This document shows, one piece after another, positions 1-6,583 of a stretch of 7,196 bases of DNA (position 1 is its first letter; each line of letters opens with the position of its first letter). Below the pieces are notes generated by a model. It was not told the origin of the DNA. It saw only the letters and a list, made by a program, of their open reading frames with translations, and searched no databases. Location: positions 466 through 7,661 of the forward strand of contig PKXT01000151.1 of NCBI GenBank assembly GCA_003133505.1, written 5' to 3'. Position numbers and translations under genes: made by a program. Source of the DNA: Acidobacteriota bacterium. Its GTDB lineage: Bacteria > Acidobacteriota > Terriglobia > Acidiferrales > UBA7541.

Positions 1-2
1 TG

Positions 3-3000
3 GATGAGACCCCAGTTCCCCGGGTCATTTCGCCGGTGGCATTTCAGATGCATAACCTGGATCTGAGAGGGTGGCCTGATTGCGCGCGCGAAGCCGAAGC
101 GCAGCGCATGATCGAGAGGGCTCTCCGGCGCCCGATGGATCTCGCCAAGGGGCCTTTGTTTCGCGCCACGCTCATGCGGTTGCGGGACGAAGAACACATC
201 CTGCTGATTGCCGTCCATCATATCGTTGCGGATGGATCCTCGGTAGGTGTTCTAATGGCCGAGATAAATGTGTTGTACAAGGCATTTTGCAAGGGTGAGC
301 GGTCTCCGCTACCAGAGTTGCCAGTCCAATATGCGGATTTTGTTAAGTGGCAGAGAAACCGGCTTAGGGAAGAATTGCTCCGCCCCCAAATCTCTTACTG
401 GAAAAAACAGATGGAGGGGGCTTCACCGCTGCTGCCTCTTCCAACAGATCGGCTTCGTCCGCAGGTGGAGAGCTATAGGGGCAAAACCCAGCACTTCACC
501 CTGGGTAAGGATTTAACCGCGGGGATCACGGCCCTCAGCCGCCGCTCCGGGGTCACCGTATTCATGACCCTCATTTCCGCATTACAAACGTTGCTGCACC
601 GGTACACTGATTCAACTGACATCATCAGTGCTTTCCAGACCGATGGCCGCGAACGCCATGAGTTGCGAGGTCTAATTGGATTTTTCGTCAACCCCATTGT
701 TTTGAGGACGGATTTTTCCGGACAGCCGACGTTTCTGGACATCCTCGAGAGCGTGCGCGAGAAGATGCTCTTCGCCTATGCGCACCGCGACGTGCCGTTC
801 GACAAGCTGGTAGAAGCATTGCGACCGGAACGCAACCCCAGCTACAACCCCTTATTTCAGGTAGTATTCGCGCAACAAAAGGATGCTTGGCTGAAATTGC
901 ATTTGGCGGGGGTGAAATCCCAATTTATTTCTGTTGACAATGGGACCTCCAAGTGCGATCTGCACCTTTACATAACCGAAGATTCAGACGAGTTAACTGG
1001 CTGCCTTGAGTTCAATTCGGATTTGTTCGACTGCGAGACTATTCAGAGAATGGTTGGACATTTCCACAATTTGCTAGCCAATGCGATCGCAAATCCCAAT
1101 CAGCCTGTTGCCACCGTACCTCTGATGTCCGTCTCGGAAAGGCAAAACCTCTTGGTGGGCTTCAACGACACGGCTGCGGAATATCCGGCCGCCACAATCC
1201 ATCAATTGTTTGAGCGTCAAGCCAGAAAGACTCCTAAGGCTGCAGCCTTTTTCTTTGAGCAAGAAAGTATCACATATGAAGAATTGAACGGTCAGGCCAA
1301 TCAGCTGGCGCGCCTGCTGACCGAGCGCGGGGTGGCGCGCGGAATGCGCGTTGGCGTGAGCATGACCCGGTCATTGCAACTAGCGGTTGGGCTGCTGGCC
1401 ATCCTGAAAGCTGGCGGGGTCTATGTTCCGCTTGATCCCGCGTATCCCCCAGAGCGCCTCGCTTTTATGGTAAGAGATGCTGAAATCCAACTTCTGATGT
1501 GCGATTCAATGCCTTCTTGGGCGGCGGCCATCTCAGGAATGCCCATGTTCTTGTCGCAAGAGATTTCGGAGTTGAGCACGGCAGCCGACGTGGAAAACAT
1601 CAATTCTCCTGTCTCTCCTGATGCCCCCGCATACGTGATATACACTTCCGGCTCGACCGGGCGGCCCAAAGGCGTTCAGGCATCTCATCGGGGATCTCTA
1701 AACGGTTTTGCCTGGATGTGGAAGAAATATCCGTTTTTCGCTGGGGAAGTATGCTGCGGAAAGACTGCGTTAAATTTCGTGGACTCTGTCGGGGAAATGT
1801 GGGGGGCTTTATTGCAAGGCATTCCCACAGTTCTACTTCCGGACGATGTCGTGAAGGATACCCCGCGCCTGTTGCAGGCCCTTGCATCGGGGAAGGTATC
1901 GCGGATTATTTTAGTGCCCAGCCTTCTACGTGTATTGCTGGAAAGCGGCGATGACTTAGCCGCGAGTCTTCCAGATCTTCGATATTGGATAAGCAGCGGA
2001 GAGGTGCTGCCGGTTAGGTCATTACAGAGCTTTCAGCAATTGCTACCCGGCAGAATTCTCCTGAACCTTTATGGCTCTTCAGAAGTCGCGGTCGGAGATG
2101 CCACTTGCTATGACGCGCGAGAGAACTCATCCGCTGCCAGCGTCCCCATCGGCCGGCCGATATCAAACACTCAAATCTACATCCTCAATTCAGAACGCCA
2201 ACCAATGCCGATTGGAATTCCTGGCGAGATCTGTGTGGGCGGCGACTCACTGACATCTGGCTATTTGAACCATCCCGAGTTAACGGCGGAAAAGTTTATA
2301 ATCAACCCATTTGCCGGCTCGGAGCAGACCATGTTGTATCGCACGGGTGACCGCGGCCGTTATCTAGCCGATGGCAATGTCGAATTCCTCGGCCGCATGG
2401 ATAATCAGGTGAAAGTCCGCGGGTATCGCGTCGAACTCGGTGAAATTGAGTCGCGGCTTTTGCGACATCCAAGGGTCAGACAGGCTGTGGTTGTCGCATT
2501 TGATGATGACATTAGTAACAAACGCATAGTCGCGTACGTAGTCCCTAACTCGTACGACTCATCCACATCGGAAGGGAATGAGCTTGCTAGTGGGGAGAGC
2601 GTCTCAACCGTCAGTTCAGCGAATCCAGCTCTGAATGGGCTGGGGAGCAAACTTGTCCCTGAATTACGCAGCTTTCTCGAGATAAGCCTGGCCTCATACA
2701 TGATCCCTTCCGCATTCGTCTTACTCAGTTCGTTGCCCTTCTTGCCCAATGGCAAGGTGGATCGTTGCGCATTGCCTGCTCCTGATAATCTCGTTACCGA
2801 GCGGGAAGTGAACTATGTTGCACCGCGTGATCTCCTCGAGCAACAGCTTATAGAAATATGGGGGAAAGCGCTTGGCATGGCGAAGGTAGGGGTTCGTGAT
2901 GATTTTTTTACGCTCGGGGGCCACTCGCTATTAGCCGTGAGCGTGCTACGCCAAGTGGAAAAAGCGGTGGGCAAGAAGATGCCCCTGGTCGCGCTACTTC

Positions 3001-3974
3001 AAGCGCCGACAGTTGAAGGTTTTGCGAATGCCTTGCGCAACTCGGGATGGGCCGCGCCAGCCGTAATTGCGGTGCAGCCGAAGGGCTCAAGGCCGGCATT
3101 CTTCTGCATTTACGACCGTATCGATTACGGAAATCTGGAAGGAGAGCTGGGCAACGACCAGCCGCTCTATGTGCTTCCGTTTGACCAAATGTTCGATAAG
3201 CACATTAAGCGCGGATTTGTGGAAGTGGCTCAGGAATTTGTATCGCGTATACGTAAGGTGCAGCCAGAAGGGCCATACTATCTAGGGGGAATGTGCCTGG
3301 GCGGCAGAATTGCATTCGCTATTGCATGCGAATTTTACAAGCAAGGTGAAACAGTGGGCCTGCTGGCAATCATCGATTCTCCCGCGCCGGGATACAGATC
3401 TAAGGTGGCCGCGATGTCGCGCACGGCGCGGCTGCGCTATCACCTGCTCGACGATCTGAAATTTGAGTGGGGGATCTTGAAGACTCTCAGTCTTCGACAA
3501 AAGATCGACACAATTGTGGATACAATCAAGCTCGACGCCGCGCGCTATAAGAGGAAGCTGAAATGGCTTTCGACTAAACTACTGTATCGACTTTTGGATA
3601 AGGAAATTCCGGTTGAGAGGCGCGATTCGTTCCATCTTATGCGCGATGCGATAGGCGATTACTGTCCGCCCGATCCTTATCCGGGGAAGGTGATTCTTTT
3701 CCGTCCCGCTAAAAGACCGGGAGATCGTCATGTCGGAATGGGCTGGCAGGAATTTCCGGTAGGCGAATTGCATATCCACGTAATTCCGGGACGGCATATC
3801 GAAATGCTCCGTAAGCCCAATGTCGAGATTTTGGGACAAATACTTTCGGACAGCCTGCATAAGGTTCAGGCTGAGGCTTTGGCGGCTAGATTACTGCGAA
3901 AGTCTGCGGCGGAGCCAAGAATACCGTCTCAAAGGATACGGCACCCGGAACCACGCTGCAGAAGCCTCGGGTAA
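3..3974 (+). CDS. Nonribosomal peptide synthetase, terminal C-A-T-TE module (5' partial)
   Basis: This is the last module of an NRPS; the frame is open to the left edge, so the gene starts upstream. Residues are counted from the GTG codon at 36, which is not a real start. Condensation domain: first ~70-100 residues missing; active site HHIVADG at 61-67, YADFVKWQ at 99-106, IGFFVN at 214-219. Adenylation domain ~387-910: YTSGSTGRPKG at 536-546, NLYGSSE at 677-683, YRTGD at 768-772, GRMDNQVKVRGYRVELGE at 786-803, NGKVDR at 905-910. FVDS at 581-584 replaces the usual FDxS, which points to a beta-amino acid, probably beta-alanine. Carrier domain ~926-1000: DDFFTLGGHS, phosphopantetheine Ser964. 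Thioesterase ~1010-1275: G-M-C-L-G with Cys1087 as nucleophile, Asp1114, His1254 (PGRH). It would condense the upstream peptide with its own amino acid and release the product. The final ~40 residues match nothing I know. Family certain; substrate inferred. Confidence 0.97.
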   Translation, partial: DETPVPRVISPVAFQMHNLDLRGWPDCAREAEAQRMIERALRRPMDLAKGPLFRATLMRLRDEEHILLIAVHHIVADGSSVGVLMAEINVLYKAFCKGERSPLPELPVQYADFVKWQRNRLREELLRPQISYWKKQMEGASPLLPLPTDRLRPQVESYRGKTQHFTLGKDLTAGITALSRRSGVTVFMTLISALQTLLHRYTDSTDIISAFQTDGRERHELRGLIGFFVNPIVLRTDFSGQPTFLDILESVREKMLFAYAHRDVPFDKLVEALRPERNPSYNPLFQVVFAQQKDAWLKLHLAGVKSQFISVDNGTSKCDLHLYITEDSDELTGCLEFNSDLFDCETIQRMVGHFHNLLANAIANPNQPVATVPLMSVSERQNLLVGFNDTAAEYPAATIHQLFERQARKTPKAAAFFFEQESITYEELNGQANQLARLLTERGVARGMRVGVSMTRSLQLAVGLLAILKAGGVYVPLDPAYPPERLAFMVRDAEIQLLMCDSMPSWAAAISGMPMFLSQEISELSTAADVENINSPVSPDAPAYVIYTSGSTGRPKGVQASHRGSLNGFAWMWKKYPFFAGEVCCGKTALNFVDSVGEMWGALLQGIPTVLLPDDVVKDTPRLLQALASGKVSRIILVPSLLRVLLESGDDLAASLPDLRYWISSGEVLPVRSLQSFQQLLPGRILLNLYGSSEVAVGDATCYDARENSSAASVPIGRPISNTQIYILNSERQPMPIGIPGEICVGGDSLTSGYLNHPELTAEKFIINPFAGSEQTMLYRTGDRGRYLADGNVEFLGRMDNQVKVRGYRVELGEIESRLLRHPRVRQAVVVAFDDDISNKRIVAYVVPNSYDSSTSEGNELASGESVSTVSSANPALNGLGSKLVPELRSFLEISLASYMIPSAFVLLSSLPFLPNGKVDRCALPAPDNLVTEREVNYVAPRDLLEQQLIEIWGKALGMAKVGVRDDFFTLGGHSLLAVSVLRQVEKAVGKKMPLVALLQAPTVEGFANALRNSGWAAPAVIAVQPKGSRPAFFCIYDRIDYGNLEGELGNDQPLYVLPFDQMFDKHIKRGFVEVAQEFVSRIRKVQPEGPYYLGGMCLGGRIAFAIACEFYKQGETVGLLAIIDSPAPGYRSKVAAMSRTARLRYHLLDDLKFEWGILKTLSLRQKIDTIVDTIKLDAARYKRKLKWLSTKLLYRLLDKEIPVERRDSFHLMRDAIGDYCPPDPYPGKVILFRPAKRPGDRHVGMGWQEFPVGELHIHVIPGRHIEMLRKPNVEILGQILSDSLHKVQAEALAARLLRKSAAEPRIPSQRIRHPEPRCRSLG

Positions 3975-4063
3975 AAGTCCTCGGGCGAGAACCCGTCGAC
4001 CCCTTGCCCCGACTCAGGTTGTGGTGCCACGACAAGGATGCCGCGGGCAGGCGATATTCCAAC

Positions 4064-4069
4064 GAGGAG
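4064..4069 (+). promoter_or_regulatory. Ribosome binding site of panD
   Basis: GAGGAG lies 7 bases before the ATG at 4077. It favours that ATG over the one at 4073, which is in another frame and only 3 bases from this site. It is the strongest Shine-Dalgarno match seen upstream of any gene in the window. Confidence 0.75.
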
Positions 4070-4076
4070 AAAATGA

Positions 4077-4442
4077 ATGCTGCGCGAAATGTTGAAATCA
4101 AAGATTCATCGAGCCACGGTTACTGGCAGCGATTTGAACTATGAGGGCAGTATTTCGATTGATCAGGATCTTCAGGATGCCGCGGGCCTTGTGCCCAACG
4201 AAGCCGTACACGTCTGGAACGTGACCAATGGCGCGCGATTCATGACCTATGTCATCACTGCGGTGCGGGGCTCGGGCGAAATCTGCCTCAACGGAGGTGC
4301 CGCGCGACACGTCCAGCGTGGAGACAGCCTGATCATTGCGGCGTTTTGCCAGATGGATGAGAAGGAAATTGCTTCGCACAGGCCGCGAGTTGTTCTGGTC
4401 GACGAAGCCAACCGCGCCCGAGTTCCAATCCCCGGGTGTTGA
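4077..4442 (+). CDS. panD: Aspartate 1-decarboxylase PanD (pyruvoyl enzyme)
   Basis: PanD removes the alpha-carboxyl of L-aspartate to give beta-alanine and CO2, normally for pantothenate synthesis in the cytoplasm. The 121-residue product is close to the usual ~126. Family hallmarks are intact: Lys9 in the KSKIHRATVT start; the self-cleavage site Gly24-Ser25 within YEGS, where Ser25 becomes the pyruvoyl group; the WNVTNG stretch at 47-52; Arg54, Thr57 and Tyr58 of the catalytic and processing site; Asn72 in the NGGAA segment; and the IIAAF strand. The start is set by the GAGGAG site and by the standard M-L-R-x-M-L opening. No panB or panC is visible. The gene lies 102 bases after the NRPS stop, same strand, without an obvious terminator, so co-transcription is plausible. 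With the beta-alanine-like adenylation pocket upstream, I infer that it supplies the NRPS. The family is near certain; the dedicated role is inference. An ordinary pantothenate role remains possible. Confidence 0.96.
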   Translation: MLREMLKSKIHRATVTGSDLNYEGSISIDQDLQDAAGLVPNEAVHVWNVTNGARFMTYVITAVRGSGEICLNGGAARHVQRGDSLIIAAFCQMDEKEIASHRPRVVLVDEANRARVPIPGC

Positions 4443-4815
4443 GGGCGGGAAAGAACTAGAGCGGGTAAGCGCAGAAATTGTCACATCAATGAGTTTGTTG
4501 CGCGTGGTCGAGATTACGAATAAGGTGCCGCATAACCAGGTCGGCTACATCGGCCGAAAAGGGAATTCACCATGTCTGCCGCAGCGAAAGCCAAGATAAG
4601 CAAGGTAATGAAAGCAAGGTGGGCTGCAAAGAAAAAAGGCGGCTAGTCTGCATCCATTCTGCACGGGGTACGTTCGCGCGCTCAACGATTTCGTGCGTTG
4701 GGGTGTGCGTCCTCACCACCAGAAATGTCCCTGCACTGAGAGACTTTGGATGGTCACTGAATTGTGGCCCCCATGGTTCATGTCTCTCGATGCATCCGCG
4801 GCACATTTATGAACA
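4443..4815 (+). other. Intergenic gap between panD and the SagB-like gene
   Basis: This 373-base gap holds no gene I recognise. It contains a possible 24-codon basic peptide at 4572-4646 and an overlapping Cys-rich 66-codon frame at 4619-4819. An unrecognised 36-codon frame starts at ATG 4489 and ends at 4599. I see no convincing sigma-70 promoter pair, strong hairpin with T-tract, tRNA or riboswitch. The gap is long enough to contain a separate promoter for the downstream oxidoreductase gene. Confidence 0.6.
4572..4646 (+). CDS. Possible 24-residue basic peptide or gene remnant
   Basis: The frame reads MSAAAKAKISKVMKARWAAK followed by KKGG and a TAG stop. An AAAAGGGA stretch about 8 bases upstream could serve as a ribosome binding site. 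The pattern 'S-A-A-A-[KR]-x-[KR]-I-x-x-x-x-[KR]-A-R-W-A' resembles a Lys/Ala/Arg-rich tail that I remember from small uncharacterised, possibly DNA-binding proteins of Acidobacteriota and related soil bacteria. Those proteins are longer, so this could be the stranded end of a broken gene. The in-frame stop at 4533-4535 limits extension upstream. No function can be assigned, and chance similarity cannot be excluded because the peptide is so short. Confidence 0.3.
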   Translation: MSAAAKAKISKVMKARWAAKKKGG

Positions 4816-6354
4816 ATGACTGACAACTACAATTCTGAAACCGCTTGGGCCTACCACTATGCCACCAAGCATTCCTACACCAGCATCCGGGCCAACCCGC
4901 ATTTCTTGGATCGGTCCAACCAGCCCTTGCCTTTCAAGATTTATCCGACACTGGAACCCTTGTACTTACCAGTGGAGGTGCGCCCAACTGGCATCGCTGC
5001 CCTTTCTGCCATCGCTGAAAGCGTCCCCGCCAAGACAAATGCGGTGCCGGATTTGGAAGGCGTGGCCCAACTGCTCTATCTGTCCGCTGGCATCACTCGC
5101 AAGAGAGGGTATCCGGGAGGCGAGATCTTCTTTCGCGCAGCAGCCTGCACGGGGGCGCTATACGAGGTCGAGCTTTATCTGGTTTGTGGCGACCTCGAAA
5201 ACCTGCAGGCCGGCGTCTATCACTTTGCCCCCGCCGAGTTCGGCTTGCGCGAGCTGCGCACCGGAGATCATCGCCGTGTCCTGCTCGAAGCCGCCGGCGG
5301 CGAATCCGCCGTCGCACACGCGCCACTCACCATCATTTGCACCTGCACGTACTGGCGCAATGCCTGGAAATATCAGGCCCGCACCTACCGCCATTTCGGC
5401 TGGGACAATGGCACCTTGCTCGCCAACCTGCTTGCAATCGGCACCGCCCTGGGGCTGCCGGCCAAGGTGGTGTGCGGTTTCGTGGACGGCGATATTAACC
5501 GCCTCCTGGATGTTGATCCCGACCGTGAAGTGGCCTTCTCCCTGGTAACCCTTGGCCACATCGCAACTCTACCCCCGCAATCACCTGTGGAATTCTCCCG
5601 TCTGTTCCTGGAAACCGTCCCGATCTCTTCGCACGAGGAGGATTATCCACTCATGCGCGAAATGCACGCCGCGTCTTCGCTTCATTCGGCTGAGGAAGTG
5701 AAGAGATGGCACGCCCAGGCGCCGGTGCCCACATCTCTGCCGAGTGCCGGGCCGCTCGTTCAACTCCGCCCCCTATCAGATGCGGCGATGCCCCGAGATC
5801 CCATCGAGCAGGTCATCCTGCGGCGCGGTTCCAGCCGCAAGTTTGACCGCACCCCGATTACCCTGGCGCAGCTTTCCACCCTGCTGGACCGAGCCAACCG
5901 GGGCATACCAGCCGACTTCCTTGCGCCTATGGGATCTCAACTCAATCAGCTCTACCTGATTGTCCACGCCGTGGAAGGTCTTGATTCCGGAGCTTACGTC
6001 TTTCACCGCGACCGTGGAACACTGGAGTGTCTGAAGCAGGGAAATTTCCGCACCCAGGCTGGTTACCTCGGATTGGAGCAAGAATTGCCTGCCGACGCTG
6101 CCGTGGCTATTTTTTTCCTGGCGGACTTGCGGCCGATCTTCGAGCAATTGGGCAATCGCGGGTATCGTGCTGTGCAACTCGAAGCTGGCATCCTGGGTGG
6201 TAAGCTGTATCTCGGGGCCTATGCCCAGCGCCTGGGCGCCACCGGGCTCACGTTCTACGACGATGACGTGATTCGTTTCTTCTCTCCCCACGCCGAAGGC
6301 AAGAGTGCCATTTTTCTAGTGGCGGTGGGCAACCGCGCCAGACGGAAATCCTAG
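4816..6354 (+). CDS. SagB/ThcOx-family FMN oxidoreductase, tandem nitroreductase-like domains
   Basis: This 512-residue protein contains two nitroreductase-fold halves. Half one, ~11-255, opens with the SagB-type stretch YHYATKHSYTSIR (13-25), then LDRSNQPLPFKIYP. It has a GALYEVELYLV segment at 113-123 (part of the flavin/dimer core) and YRHFGWDNGTLLANLLAIGTALGL around 191-214. Half two, ~325-506, starts with the flavin-contact motif RRGSSRKFDRTPITLAQL at 336-353. It continues with VEGLDSGAYVFHRD at 386-399 and QLEAGILGGKLYLGAYAQRLG at 454-474. Family members are flavin enzymes; SagB, McbC and ThcOx oxidise azolines to azoles in peptide natural products, and related Ox domains occur in NRPS lines such as bleomycin. 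No signal peptide or membrane segment is seen, so it is probably cytoplasmic. ATG 4816 is the earliest start because an in-frame TGA lies at 4810-4812. The Shine-Dalgarno match is poor. The substrate is unknown; acting on the NRPS product is inference. Confidence 0.9.
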   Translation: MTDNYNSETAWAYHYATKHSYTSIRANPHFLDRSNQPLPFKIYPTLEPLYLPVEVRPTGIAALSAIAESVPAKTNAVPDLEGVAQLLYLSAGITRKRGYPGGEIFFRAAACTGALYEVELYLVCGDLENLQAGVYHFAPAEFGLRELRTGDHRRVLLEAAGGESAVAHAPLTIICTCTYWRNAWKYQARTYRHFGWDNGTLLANLLAIGTALGLPAKVVCGFVDGDINRLLDVDPDREVAFSLVTLGHIATLPPQSPVEFSRLFLETVPISSHEEDYPLMREMHAASSLHSAEEVKRWHAQAPVPTSLPSAGPLVQLRPLSDAAMPRDPIEQVILRRGSSRKFDRTPITLAQLSTLLDRANRGIPADFLAPMGSQLNQLYLIVHAVEGLDSGAYVFHRDRGTLECLKQGNFRTQAGYLGLEQELPADAAVAIFFLADLRPIFEQLGNRGYRAVQLEAGILGGKLYLGAYAQRLGATGLTFYDDDVIRFFSPHAEGKSAIFLVAVGNRARRKS

Positions 6355-6360
6355 CCCGCT

Positions 6361-6387
6361 ACACTCCAGTCAGACTGTTCCGAGTGT
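6361..6387 (+). terminator. Weak inverted repeat just after the oxidoreductase gene
   Basis: ACACTC at 6361-6366 pairs perfectly with GAGTGT at 6382-6387 across a 15-base loop, 6 bases after the stop codon. The position suits a transcript end. The stem is short and no T-run follows, so an intrinsic terminator is not proven. Confidence 0.25.
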
Positions 6388-6403
6388 GACCAAGGCTCTC
6401 AAA

Positions 6404-6437
6404 CAGCAGGCTGCTCCGATCGCAGAAAAACCTGCTG
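6404..6437. terminator. Second inverted repeat between convergent genes
   Basis: CAGCAGG at 6404-6410 pairs perfectly with CCTGCTG at 6431-6437 across a 20-base loop that contains an A5 run immediately before the right arm. Its place between converging genes fits transcript-end structure for either strand. A remnant of a small palindromic repeat is another option. The loop is large and there is no classical T-tract. Confidence 0.25.
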
Positions 6438-6583
6438 ATGATAGCGAAAAGGGATAAAATCAGGCGGATCATGGCCAATTTCTAATAACAGAAATAGATT
6501 ACGGAAGCGCCGCTATCTTATTGATTTCAAAGGCGGACGGAATTATGGCGAGGGACAGGGCGATGGCCGCGAAGAAACGGAGT

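Larger units (their letters stand above)
6355..6583. other. Convergent intergenic region
   Basis: This is the 229-base gap between the ends of the plus-strand oxidoreductase gene and the minus-strand kelch gene. It is more AT-rich toward its middle and right side than the flanking genes. It holds two short inverted repeats in its first 83 bases. No coding frame, tRNA or recognisable insertion-sequence end is evident. Confidence 0.6.

Noticed and set aside
36..38. GTG as the start codon of the NRPS
   Set aside because: The frame is open back to base 3 and the condensation domain lacks its N-terminal motifs, so this is an internal Val codon.
3982..3995. CGGG/CCCG hairpin after the NRPS stop as a terminator
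   Set aside because: Only four base pairs and no T-tract; read-through to panD seems more likely.
4035..4187. 14-base direct repeat AGGATGCCGCGGGC before and inside panD (4035-4048 and 4174-4187)
   Set aside because: The second copy encodes conserved PanD residues (D-A-A-G), and a single GC-rich 14-base match has no further support as an element.
4098..4484. Minus-strand 128-codon frame opposite panD
   Set aside because: panD is unmistakable on the plus strand; the opposite frame has no family features.
4495..4524. TTGTTG and AATAAG as a promoter pair before the oxidoreductase gene
   Set aside because: Both boxes are poor matches and the spacing is 18; too weak to annotate.
4859..5548. Plus-strand 229-codon frame rich in Pro, Arg, Ser and Cys
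   Set aside because: It is an out-of-frame shadow of the oxidoreductase gene with biased composition and no motif.
5158..5559. Minus-strand 133-codon frame inside the oxidoreductase gene
   Set aside because: It lies wholly opposite a well-supported gene and its translation shows no recognisable motif.
5776..6291. Minus-strand 171-codon frame opposite the second half of the oxidoreductase gene
   Set aside because: The plus-strand frame encodes clear family motifs here; the minus frame is a by-product of GC-rich codon use.
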